A stretch of 64,000 nucleotides of DNA from NCBI RefSeq assembly GCF_000430045.1, contig NZ_KE387023.1:1516891-1580890 (forward strand). The letters are read 5' to 3'. The DNA comes from Calidithermus chliarophilus DSM 9957 (lineage in GTDB: Bacteria > Deinococcota > Deinococci > Deinococcales > Thermaceae). Shown here piece by piece: positions 21,411-28,244 of this stretch (the first letter of the stretch is position 1; every line of letters begins with the position of its first letter). A program made the position numbers and the translations under genes. The notes beneath the pieces are model-generated. The model was given only the letters and a program-made list of their open reading frames with translations, was not told the DNA's origin and ran no database searches.

Positions 21411-22146
21411 GCGCGTGGTCATCGTGACGGGGGGCGGCACCGGGATGGGCCGGGCTATCGCCGAGGCTTTTGCCCATGACGGGGAGCAGGTGGTGATCCT
21501 GGGCCGCCGCGAGGAGGTGCTGCGGGACACGGCCGAGGCCGTCGGGGCGGCCTGGCGCCGGGCCGACGTGAGCTGCCGGGAGGAGGTCGCGGCCGCGGTC
21601 GCCGGGGTGGTGCGGGAGTTCGGGCGCATCGACGTGCTGGTCAACAACGCCGGCTTCGTGCGCGGCGTCAGTACCCGCATGGCACTCGAGGAGGCCGAGC
21701 GCGCGTGGGACGATGAGATCGGCACCAACCTCAAGGGCGCCTTCCTGATGAGCCTGGCCGTCGCGCCGCACCTGGCACGGCCCGGGGGGCGTATCGTCAA
21801 CGTCGGCTCGATCGCGGCCTACACCGGGGGGAGCCGGGGCGGGGCCATCGGCTACGCTGCCGCCAAGGCCGGAGTCCACGGCCTGACCGTGGGGCTGGCC
21901 CGGGAGCTCAGCGCCGAGGGCATCACCGTCAACACGGTGGCCCCCGGGCTCGTCGCCGGGACCGAGTTCTTCGGCGGGCCGCTTCCTGACGAACGCCTGC
22001 GAAGCCTCGTCGGGCAGATCCCGGCGGGCCGCTCCGGCAGCCCCGAGGACGTAGCGGCCGCCGTGCGCTTCCTGGCTTCCCCCGAGGCCGCCTACGTCAC
22101 CGGGGAAGTCCTCAACGTCAACGGCGGCTGGCTGTTCGGGCGGTGA
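21400..22146 (+). CDS. short-chain dehydrogenase/reductase
   Basis: 248 residues, classical SDR size. Rossmann motif VTGGGTGMGRAIAEAF, LVNNAGF, active-site Ser in VNVGSIAAYTGG, YAAAK catalytic pair, and the terminal YVTGEVLNVNGGW. It has the FabG-like layout, but operon context (AKR, VOC, SnoaL-like) points to oxidation or reduction of a dedicated carbonyl compound rather than fatty acid synthesis. The next gene, a histidine kinase, starts seven bases after the stop. Confidence 0.9.
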   Translation: MNDRRVVIVTGGGTGMGRAIAEAFAHDGEQVVILGRREEVLRDTAEAVGAAWRRADVSCREEVAAAVAGVVREFGRIDVLVNNAGFVRGVSTRMALEEAERAWDDEIGTNLKGAFLMSLAVAPHLARPGGRIVNVGSIAAYTGGSRGGAIGYAAAKAGVHGLTVGLARELSAEGITVNTVAPGLVAGTEFFGGPLPDERLRSLVGQIPAGRSGSPEDVAAAVRFLASPEAAYVTGEVLNVNGGWLFGR

Positions 22147-22152
22147 GTGGCG

Positions 22153-23322
22153 ATGCCCCGCTCCGCCGCCCTCCAACGCCGCCTCAGGGAACTGGCGACG
22201 CTCAACCAGATCCTCGAGGTGCTCAACAAACAGGCCGACTTCAACCAGGCCTTGCAGGCCGCGCTGGAGGAACTGGTCGAACTGCTGGGCCTGAGCACGG
22301 GCTGGGTGTTCGTGACCCAGGTAGACCCCGGCGACGCCCGGCAGGGGCAGCTATCGCTGTCGAGCTGCACCGGCCTGCCGCCCGCGCTGGTCGCCGACGA
22401 GCAGCGCAGCCTGCGCGAGAAAAGCTGCGACTGCCACTGGCTCTTCCGGCACGGCGAGCTCGACCGGGGGGTCAACATCGTGACCTGTAGCCGCCTCGAG
22501 AGCGCCCAGGGCGACAAGGGGGGGCTCGAGGTCCACGCCAGCGTGCCGCTGCTGACCAAGGATGGCCCGGTGGGCATCCTCAACCTGGCCGCGCCGGGAC
22601 GTGAGCCCTTCGACGCCGAGACGCTGGAGTTCCTCACCGCCGTGGGCCGCACCCTGGGGCTGGCCTTCCGCCGCGCCCGTCTGCAGGAGCAGCAGGTGCG
22701 CGAGCGCGAGGCGCTGGCCGCGCTCGAGGAGCGGGCCCGGCTGGCGCGGGAGATGCACGACTCGGTGGCCCAACTGCTCTTCGCCGCCGAGCTCTCGCTC
22801 AACGTGGCCCGCGAGAGCCCCAAGCAGCGCGAGGCCGCCCTCGAGCGCTCCGCCGAGCTGGTCTCCTCGGCGCTGTCGGAGCTGCGCGGCCTGGTCGAGC
22901 TGTTGCGGCCTGCCGACCTCTCCCAGGGCCTCGCCCCAGCCCTCTCCCGCCTGGCCGACCGCGTGAACGGGGTGGTGCGGGTCCACCTCGACGCCCAGCC
23001 CCTCGAGCTGCCCGATGGCCTGGCCGAGACCCTCTACCGCGTCGCCCAGGAAGGCGTGCACAACGCGCTGCGCCACGCCCACCCCAAAAACCTCTGGATT
23101 CGCCTGGACCGTCACCGCGGACAGGCCCGGCTGCGCCTCGAGGACGACGGGCGCGGCCTGCCCCAGCAGGTCACGCGGGGGATGGGCTTGCTCTCGCTCG
23201 AGCAGCGCACGCAGGCCCTGGGCGGCAGCTTGCGCGTGAGCAACCGGGCCCGCGGGGGCGTGCTGCTCGAGGCCCGCATCCCCCTGCGGGCCGCGCCGGC
23301 GGGCGCCAGGGAGGTCGAGTGA
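22153..23322 (+). CDS. GAF-domain sensor histidine kinase with four cysteines
   Basis: 389 residues from ATG 22153 (GTG 22147 is possible). There is no membrane segment. A GAF domain (about 25-175) contains C72, C92, C94 and C112, in SSCTG, KSCDCHW and VTCSRL. HisKA_3 follows with phosphoacceptor H202 (LAREMHDSVAQ), then an HATPase (HNALRHAHP, DDGRGLP). A CxC..CSRL pattern in a cytosolic GAF kinase recalls the redox-sensing, Fe-S-binding AirS type, so oxygen or redox sensing is a reasonable inference. It closes the carbonyl operon and is cotranscribed with the regulator (stop and start overlap, TGATG). Confidence 0.88.
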   Translation: MPRSAALQRRLRELATLNQILEVLNKQADFNQALQAALEELVELLGLSTGWVFVTQVDPGDARQGQLSLSSCTGLPPALVADEQRSLREKSCDCHWLFRHGELDRGVNIVTCSRLESAQGDKGGLEVHASVPLLTKDGPVGILNLAAPGREPFDAETLEFLTAVGRTLGLAFRRARLQEQQVREREALAALEERARLAREMHDSVAQLLFAAELSLNVARESPKQREAALERSAELVSSALSELRGLVELLRPADLSQGLAPALSRLADRVNGVVRVHLDAQPLELPDGLAETLYRVAQEGVHNALRHAHPKNLWIRLDRHRGQARLRLEDDGRGLPQQVTRGMGLLSLEQRTQALGGSLRVSNRARGGVLLEARIPLRAAPAGAREVE

Positions 23323-23936
23323 TGCCCACCCGGCTGCTGATCGTGGATGACCACCCCATCGTGCGCGAGGGCCTCAAGGCCTTCCTCAGCCTCTACGACG
23401 ACCTCGAGCTCGTCGGGGAGGCCGAAGAGGGTCACGACGCCCTCGCCAAGGCCCACAGCCTGCGCCCCGACCTCGTGCTGCTCGACCTGCACCTTTCTGA
23501 CGGCCATGCCCTGGCCTGGGTCCGCCGCTTCCTCGAGCTCGACGACGCCCCCAAGGTGCTCATCCTCACCAGCTTCCTCGAGGAGGAAACCCTGCGCCAG
23601 GCCCTGCACGCGGGCGCCTCCGGCTACCTGCTCAAGCACGCCGGCCCCGCCGCCCTGCTCGACGGCATCCGGGCGGCAGCCCGGGGCGAGGTGCCCCTCG
23701 ACCCCGCCGCCGTGCGCCTGCTGGCCCGCCCCCACCACGACCGCCTGGCCGGGCTCACCGCCAAGGAGCGCGAGGTGCTCGCCCTCGTCGCCCAGGGCCT
23801 CTCCAACAAGGCCATCGCCCAGCGCCTGGGCATCGCCGAGAAGACCGTCAAGACCCACGTCAGCAGCCTCCTCGCCAAACTGAACCTCAAGGGCCGCACC
23901 CAGGCGGCGCTGCTGGCCCGCGAACTGGGGCTATAG
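23322..23936 (+). CDS. NarL/FixJ-type response regulator
   Basis: 204 residues from ATG 23322, which shares one base with the kinase stop; GTG 23319 is an alternative. The receiver has D9-D10, phosphoacceptor D55 (LVLLDLHL), T81-S82 and K105 (GYLLKHA). The LuxR helix-turn-helix is LTAKEREVLALVAQGLSNKA. It is paralogous to the regulator at 2.2 kb, sharing GYLLK and RTQAALLA-type ends. As the last gene of the carbonyl operon it may regulate that operon, though no binding site could be identified. Confidence 0.92.
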   Translation: MPTRLLIVDDHPIVREGLKAFLSLYDDLELVGEAEEGHDALAKAHSLRPDLVLLDLHLSDGHALAWVRRFLELDDAPKVLILTSFLEEETLRQALHAGASGYLLKHAGPAALLDGIRAAARGEVPLDPAAVRLLARPHHDRLAGLTAKEREVLALVAQGLSNKAIAQRLGIAEKTVKTHVSSLLAKLNLKGRTQAALLARELGL

Positions 23937-23937
23937 T
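23932..23937 (+). promoter_or_regulatory. -10 box, leaderless promoter of the DinB-like gene
   Basis: TATAGT, ending six bases before ATG 23944 and overlapping the regulator stop codon. An independent, leaderless transcript is predicted. Confidence 0.45.
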
Positions 23938-23943
23938 GGACCC

Positions 23944-24471
23944 ATGAGCGAGGAACTGGGGGCCCTCTACCTGCGCAGCAGCCTCGAGACCTTCCGCGCC
24001 TACAAGGAACTCGCGGAGGGGGCCTTAGCCCAGGTCTCGCCCCAGGACTGGTTCTTCACCCCCGACCTCGCCTCCAACAGCATCGCCGTGATCCTCAAGC
24101 ACGTCGGCGGCAACCTGCGCTCGCGCTGGACCGACTTCCTCACCAGCGACGGCGAAAAGCCCGACCGCAACCGCGACGCCGAGTTCGAAGTCCACGGCGA
24201 CAGCGCCGAAGAGCTGTGGCTGGCCTGGGAGAACGGCTGGACCGCCCTGCTCATCACCCTCGAGAACCTCCGCCCCGAACACCTTACCCAGAAGGTGCTT
24301 ATCCGCAGCCGCCAGCTAAGCGTGCTCGAGGCCATCGACCGCTCGCTCGCCCACACCGCCTACCACGTGGGCCAGATTGTCTACCTCGCCAAGCACCTGC
24401 GCGGGGGAGAGTTCAAGTCGTTGAGCATTCCCAAGGGGAAGTCGGAGGCGTGGAAGAAGGGGAAGCGCTGA
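23944..24471 (+). CDS. DinB-superfamily protein (DUF1572 type)
   Basis: 175 residues forming a four-helix bundle: YLRSSLETFRAYKELAEGAL, NSIAVILKHVGGNLRSRWTDF, EELWLAWENGWTALLITLENL, and AIDRSLAHTAYHVGQIVYLAK. The histidines in LKHVGG and in HTAYHVGQ are at the positions that form the metal triad of DinB/YfiT-like proteins. These bind Ni/Zn, and some act as thiol transferases. The specific role is unknown. The TATAGT box six bases upstream suggests an independent leaderless transcript, although the gene follows the regulator by only seven bases. A heptad mosaic repeat begins just after the stop. Confidence 0.82.
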   Translation: MSEELGALYLRSSLETFRAYKELAEGALAQVSPQDWFFTPDLASNSIAVILKHVGGNLRSRWTDFLTSDGEKPDRNRDAEFEVHGDSAEELWLAWENGWTALLITLENLRPEHLTQKVLIRSRQLSVLEAIDRSLAHTAYHVGQIVYLAKHLRGGEFKSLSIPKGKSEAWKKGKR

Positions 24472-24473
24472 AG

Positions 24474-24703
24474 GGCTGATAGCCGGACGCCGGGTGCGGG
24501 TCGTACGTCCTACGTCGTACGCCAAACGCCAAACGCCAAACGCCAAACGCGAAACGCGAAACGCAAAATGCAAGACGCCTTGTTCCCCCCTTAGCAAGGG
24601 GGGTTAGGGGGGATAAACCCTCCCCGCCGGCGTCGAGGGCCGGGGAAGGGGCAACCACGAGCCACGAGCTGGCGGCTGAAAGCGGACTGCTGACAGCTTG
24701 TCG
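24474..24703 (+). repeat. heptad mosaic repeat, copy 2 (complete)
   Basis: The fullest plus-oriented copy. Blocks in order are gctgata (about 24475), tcgtacg/tcctacg (24500-24520), gccaaac/gcgaaac/gcaagac heptads (24521-24577), core with CCCCCCTT-AGC-AAGGGGGG (about 24584-24602), ccctcccc..ggggaagg palindrome (24618-24650), ccacgag heptads (24655-24669), and gctgaaa/gctgaca (24672-24700). It fills most of the gap between the DinB-like gene and the S1 gene. Confidence 0.88.
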
Positions 24704-24757
24704 CTTCCCCAAACACCAAACCCGCCCCGTAGGGCGGGCAGGAATTCGATAGATGCG

Positions 24758-25150
24758 TTAGCGCCGACCGCGGCCGCCTTTGCCCTTGCCGGGCTTCTTG
24801 CTGCCTCCGCCGCCGAAGCCGCCTCCGCCCGAACCGCGCAAGAAGCTCTTGAGCTTGTTCTCGAACTCGGGGGCCTGGCGCGGCAGGCGCTTGGGACGCG
24901 GGGGTTCGACGGGCGCGGGGGTGAGCTCCTTGATGGAGAGGTCCAGGCGGCCTTTTTCGTCGCGGCCCAGCACCATCACCTGCACCACCTCGCCCTCGGA
25001 GAGGTGATCGCGCACGTTCTTGACGAACTCGTGGGCGATCTGCGAGATGTGGACAAGCCCCGACTCGCCGTTGGGCAACTCCACGAAAGCCCCGAAATCC
25101 ATGATCCGCGTCACACGGCCTTCAACGATGGCACCAGCTTCGATCTGCAT
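24758..25150 (-). CDS. S1-domain RNA-binding protein
   Basis: 130 residues. A single S1 OB-fold occupies about 1-75 (GAIVEGRVTRIMDFGAFVELP, GLVHISQIAHEFVKNVRDHL, VVQVMVLGRDEKGRLDLSIK), like the GSP13/YugI and PNPase S1 modules. A basic, Gly-rich tail follows (GSGGGGFGGGG, KKPGKGKGGRGRR), which likely adds nonspecific RNA affinity. GGAGGA precedes the ATG by seven bases. The upstream leader holds a small CCAATG/CATTGG hairpin. The likely role is ribosome- or mRNA-associated stress function. The target RNAs are unknown. Confidence 0.88.
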   Translation of the reverse strand: MQIEAGAIVEGRVTRIMDFGAFVELPNGESGLVHISQIAHEFVKNVRDHLSEGEVVQVMVLGRDEKGRLDLSIKELTPAPVEPPRPKRLPRQAPEFENKLKSFLRGSGGGGFGGGGSKKPGKGKGGRGRR

Positions 25151-25340
25151 TCAGCTATTCCTCCATGGGGCGTGAGCTTTCTTCCCCAATGGGGACAGCA
25201 TTGGTACTTGGGGATGTCTCACGGTGTCCTCACTATAGCACGAGGGGATGACAAAGGGATTTGTTCAATCACCAAGCTCCACAACCACGAATCGAATTTC
25301 GTCAGGGACGTGCTCGGCTCGAGGTGTTTTGCGCAGGGAG

Positions 25341-25522
25341 CGGTAAGCCGTCAGCCATCAGCACAAGGCCCGTGGCGCTCGAGGTCGAGGGTCAAGGATC
25401 CAGGGCCAGGGCGTCTTGCGTTTTGCGTCTCGCGTATTGCGTTTTGCGTACGACGTACGACGCAGGACGTACGACCCGCGCCCGGCGCCCGGCCATCGGC
25501 TATCGACTATCGACTATCGACG
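25341..25522 (-). repeat. heptad mosaic repeat, copy 3 (no core palindrome)
   Basis: Reverse orientation. A G-type block gccgtcagccatcagc opens it, followed by a ccgtggc remnant, a gtcgagggtcaaggatccaggg stretch in place of the usual palindromes, tgcgttt heptads, a gtacgac block, and finally ggctatc/gactatc heptads. The C-run/G-run core palindrome is absent. Confidence 0.8.
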
Positions 25523-25556
25523 CAGAACTCCCATACCCCCATACCCCCACCCCCGA

Positions 25557-25584
25557 TTGATATATGACGCTTTTACGTTATGAT
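25557..25584 (+). promoter_or_regulatory. sigma-A type promoter of the acyl-CoA dehydrogenase gene
   Basis: TTGATA (25557-25562), a 16-base spacer and TATGAT (25579-25584), the best consensus match in the window. An inverted repeat ACGCTTT/AAAGCGT spans the -10 region and could be an operator. Confidence 0.65.
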
Positions 25585-25617
25585 GTTCCTAAAGCGTTAT
25601 GTTTGTCGGAGGTCAGG

Positions 25618-26805
25618 ATGCTGCTCACTGAAAAATCCCGCGAACTGTGGTTCGAGCTCGGCCCCGAGGAGCGCCAGATCGTCGGCGCGTTGCGCGACTT
25701 CTTGCAGGCTGAGGTGGCCCCGGGCGCCGCCGAGCGTGACCGCACGGGCGAGTTCCCCATGGAGATCGTGAAGAAGCTGGGCGAGCTAGGGGTGATGGGG
25801 GCCAACGTGCCCGAGGCTTACGGCGGGGCCGGGCTCAGCACGCGCGTGTTCGCCCGCATCGTCGAGGAGGTCGGGGCCGTGGACGGTTCCTTGGGCCTCA
25901 CCGTGGCCTCGCACAACTCGCTGTGCACCGGGCACATCCTGATCGCCGGCAGCGAGGCCCACAAGCGCGAGTTCCTGCCCAAGCTGGCGAGCGCCGAACT
26001 GCTGGGCGCGTGGGGCCTCACCGAGCCGGGCTCCGGCTCCGACGCCGCCGCCATGCGCACCCGGGCCGACGAGACCCCCGAGGGCTTCGTGATCAACGGC
26101 TCCAAGCAGTTCATCACCCAGGGCTCGGTGGGCGGGGTCTACGTGGTCAACGCCCGCACCGACGCCGCCCCCTCCCCCGACAAGAAGCACCTGGGGCTGT
26201 CGGCCTTCGTGTTCTACCGCCCGGCGGAGGGCCTGCGGATCGGCCGCAAGGAGGAGAAGCTCGGCCTCAACTCCTCCGACACCGCCCAGCTCATCTTCGA
26301 GGACCTGCGCGTGGGCAAGGACGCGCTCATGGGCGAGCGCGGCAAGGGCTTCTACGACGTGATGAAGGTGCTCGAGGGCGGGCGTATCGGCATCGCCGCG
26401 CTGTCGGTGGGGCTGGGGCGGGCCGCGCTCGAGTTCGCCGCGAAGTACGCGCTCGAGCGCGAGCAGTTCGGCAAGCCCATCGCCGAGTTCCAGGGCGTGA
26501 GCTTCAAGCTCGCCGAGATGGCGACCAACCTCGAGGCCGCCCGCCTGCTCTACCTGCGCGCCGCCGAGCTGCGCGACGCGGGCCGCCCCTTCGGCACGGA
26601 GGCCGCGCAGGCCAAGATGTTCGCCTCCGAGGTCGCGGTAAAGGCCTGCGACGAGGCCATCCAGGTGCTCGGCGGCTACGGCTACATCAAGGAGTACCCC
26701 GTCGAGCGCTACTGGCGGGACGCCCGCCTCATGCGCATCGGCGAGGGCACCACCGAGGTACTCAAGGTCATCATCGCGCGCAACCTGCTGGCGCGGTTCA
26801 GGTAA
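25618..26805 (+). CDS. acyl-CoA dehydrogenase
   Basis: 395 residues from ATG 25618, with GGAGGTCAG directly upstream. The longer frame lies in the promoter. It has the N-terminal helical domain, the FAD-binding beta segment ([19 protein letters not shown]) and the C-terminal helical domain with [22 protein letters not shown]. The catalytic base Glu is in RIGEGTTEV. It oxidises an acyl-CoA to the enoyl-CoA in beta-oxidation or branched-chain amino acid breakdown, passing electrons to ETF. Chain-length preference cannot be read reliably. It has its own strong promoter with an overlapping inverted repeat, so it is probably under a fatty-acid-responsive repressor. Confidence 0.93.
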   Translation: MLLTEKSRELWFELGPEERQIVGALRDFLQAEVAPGAAERDRTGEFPMEIVKKLGELGVMGANVPEAYGGAGLSTRVFARIVEEVGAVDGSLGLTVASHNSLCTGHILIAGSEAHKREFLPKLASAELLGAWGLTEPGSGSDAAAMRTRADETPEGFVINGSKQFITQGSVGGVYVVNARTDAAPSPDKKHLGLSAFVFYRPAEGLRIGRKEEKLGLNSSDTAQLIFEDLRVGKDALMGERGKGFYDVMKVLEGGRIGIAALSVGLGRAALEFAAKYALEREQFGKPIAEFQGVSFKLAEMATNLEAARLLYLRAAELRDAGRPFGTEAAQAKMFASEVAVKACDEAIQVLGGYGYIKEYPVERYWRDARLMRIGEGTTEVLKVIIARNLLARFR

Positions 26806-26840
26806 GGCGCAGGCCGAGCCGTGCGAGTGATGAGCTATTT

Positions 26841-26858
26841 ACACATCATGTGTATAAT
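26841..26858 (+). promoter_or_regulatory. palindromic operator overlapping the -10 box of the DUF692 gene
   Basis: A perfect palindrome ACACAT-C-ATGTGT (26841-26853) shares its last base with a consensus TATAAT (26853-26858). The ATG follows 11 bases later. A repressor bound here would block transcription. Confidence 0.6.
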
Positions 26859-26869
26859 GCTCAAAAGCC

Positions 26870-27664
26870 ATGATCCGCCTCGCCGCCAACGGAACGCCCG
26901 AACTGTTCGAATTGCTCTACACCCACGACCTGCCGCTCGACTACATCAAGTGCCCGCTCAGCCCGGACTCCCGGCGCGAGGTCCTGCGGGCGCGGCACTA
27001 CCTGCCGGTGCTGCTGCACGGCTGGGGACCGCCGGGCTACTCCCTCACCATGCCGGAAATCCCAGAGCCCGGGCTGTTGTGCGAGCTCGCGGGGCTCAGC
27101 GGCACGCCCTTCGTCTCCGCCCACCTCGACTACCTCCCCGGGCGCGACGGCGAGCTAAGCCCTGAAGCCCTGCTGGGGCGCGTCGCCTCGAGCGCCTCCC
27201 GGCTACGGGCCCTCACCGGGAAGGAGGTCCTGCTCGAGAACCTCCCCTGGTACGCCTGGAAAAGCCGTCCCCGCTACACCACCGACCCCGCCTTCATCGC
27301 ACAGGCGCTCGAGTGCAGCGGGAGCGATCTGCTGCTGGACCTGGCCCACGCCCGCGTGGCGGCCTGGAACCGCGGGGAGGAGGTCCGGGACTACCTCGCC
27401 GCCTTGCCGCTGGGGCGGGTGCGGGAGGTCCACGTCTCGGGGCCGCGGCTCGAGCCGGAGGGCCTGCGCGACCGGCACCGCAGCCTGAGCGAGGAGGACT
27501 ATCGCCTGCTGGAGTGGGTGATGCCCCGGCTTCCCCGCCTGGAGGTGCTCACGCTGGAGTACATGGGCTCGAGGCCCGGCGGCGAGGCGGGCGGCCCGGA
27601 GGTCTGGCTCGAGCAGATCGAGCGCCTCGAGCGCGTGCGCGAGGCCCAAATGAGAGCGGCCTAG
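26870..27664 (+). CDS. DUF692 (MbnB/TglH-type) multinuclear iron enzyme
   Basis: 264 residues. All family metal-ligand positions are recognisable by eye: H50 (VLLHGWG), H85 (VSAHLDY), E123 (LLENLPWY), D157 and H160 (LLLDLAHARVAA), H188 (REVHVSG), D201 and H203 (RDRH) and E230 (LTLEYMG). DUF692 TIM-barrel enzymes studied so far (MbnB, TglH, ChrH) use two or three irons to modify cysteines of ribosomal peptides. No partner protein or Cys-rich precursor peptide is seen adjacent, so the substrate is unknown. It stands under a palindrome-overlapped TATAAT box only 11 bases from the start, giving a nearly leaderless mRNA. Confidence 0.78.
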   Translation: MIRLAANGTPELFELLYTHDLPLDYIKCPLSPDSRREVLRARHYLPVLLHGWGPPGYSLTMPEIPEPGLLCELAGLSGTPFVSAHLDYLPGRDGELSPEALLGRVASSASRLRALTGKEVLLENLPWYAWKSRPRYTTDPAFIAQALECSGSDLLLDLAHARVAAWNRGEEVRDYLAALPLGRVREVHVSGPRLEPEGLRDRHRSLSEEDYRLLEWVMPRLPRLEVLTLEYMGSRPGGEAGGPEVWLEQIERLERVREAQMRAA

Positions 27665-27687
27665 CATTCGCGTCGCCTGTTATTGCA

Positions 27688-27693
27688 TACCCT
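27688..27693 (+). promoter_or_regulatory. -10 box, possible leaderless promoter of the small membrane gene
   Basis: TACCCT, ending seven bases before GTG 27701. No clear Shine-Dalgarno accompanies that start. Confidence 0.35.
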
Positions 27694-27700
27694 GAAAAAC

Positions 27701-27916
27701 GTGAAAGCCTACTGGTCTGGCATGCCCCGCAGCCCCCTGGCCTGGGTGGGCCTCGGGTTGGCCTTGGTCATCGGACTGTTCCTGGCGGTGTGGCTCTTCG
27801 CGACGCTGTGGGTGCTGGGCCTCATCGGCGCGGCCCTCGCCGCCTTGAGCTACGGCGGCCGCCGTTTGTTCCCACAGCGCTGGAAACGCCGCAGGCTCCC
27901 CCAGCCCTGGCGGTAG
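27701..27916 (+). CDS. small membrane protein
   Basis: 71 residues from GTG 27701; a TTG at 27683 is the alternative. A long hydrophobic stretch (about 13-48, LAWVGLGLALVIGLFLAVWLFATL and onward) makes one or two membrane helices, followed by a strongly basic tail with RRLFPQRWKRRRLPQ. No cysteine is present, so it is not an obvious peptide substrate for the DUF692 enzyme 36 bases upstream. A terminator follows directly. I do not recognise a family. Confidence 0.6.
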   Translation: MKAYWSGMPRSPLAWVGLGLALVIGLFLAVWLFATLWVLGLIGAALAALSYGGRRLFPQRWKRRRLPQPWR

Positions 27917-27935
27917 GAAACTGATTTTTTTGTGG

Positions 27936-27966
27936 CGAGTCCGCTTTAGGCGGGCTCGTTCCTTAA
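27936..27966 (+). terminator. intrinsic terminator after the small membrane gene
   Basis: CGAGTCCGC (27936-27944) pairs with GCGGGCTCG (27950-27958), with one G-U pair and a five-base loop, followed by TTCCTTAA. Confidence 0.65.
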
Positions 27967-28199
27967 TGGTCTGTTGAGGGATCAATTAACGGCCTTAATG
28001 TATTTATATGCCTAATTTATGGTCTGATTTCGCTTGGGTAACGCAAGAACAGGCTGAATTTTGCCGTTCATCCGGGCCAAAGGGTTTTCTCATAGATGAG
28101 ACGTGATGCAGAGTTTGGCTAATTGCAGCCTCAGCTAGTCCTCTGACTTCCTTCAGCCCCTACGGGTACACCTTGACATAGAGCGATTGCGCAACGGCA

Positions 28200-28217
28200 T
28201 TAGCCCCTGTGGGCTAA
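28200..28217 (+). promoter_or_regulatory. 5' UTR hairpin of the SLH protein mRNA
   Basis: A perfect 7-bp stem TTAGCCC/GGGCTAA with a ctgt loop, 16 bases before the GGAGGA ribosome binding site. It could stabilise the mRNA 5' end or modulate translation. Confidence 0.5.
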
Positions 28218-28244
28218 GTTAGGGCGCGCTCTAGGAGGAACGAT

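Larger units (their letters stand above)
25151..25617. other. divergent intergenic region with heptad repeat
   Basis: 467 bases without a gene. It holds the leader of the S1 gene (a TATAGT box on the minus strand at 25237-25232), mosaic repeat copy 3 (25341-25522), a C-rich stretch, and the strong promoter of the acyl-CoA dehydrogenase. Confidence 0.6.
27917..28244 (+). promoter_or_regulatory. AT-rich regulatory region upstream of the SLH envelope protein
   Basis: 328 bases without a gene and much richer in A+T than the surroundings. It holds the upstream terminator, a 14-base palindrome TCTCAT-AG-ATGAGA (28088-28101), a consensus -35 TTGACA (28173-28178) with only a weak -10, and a hairpin TTAGCCC-ctgt-GGGCTAA (28200-28217) just before the ribosome binding site. 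This fits a strong, regulated envelope-protein promoter. Confidence 0.55.
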
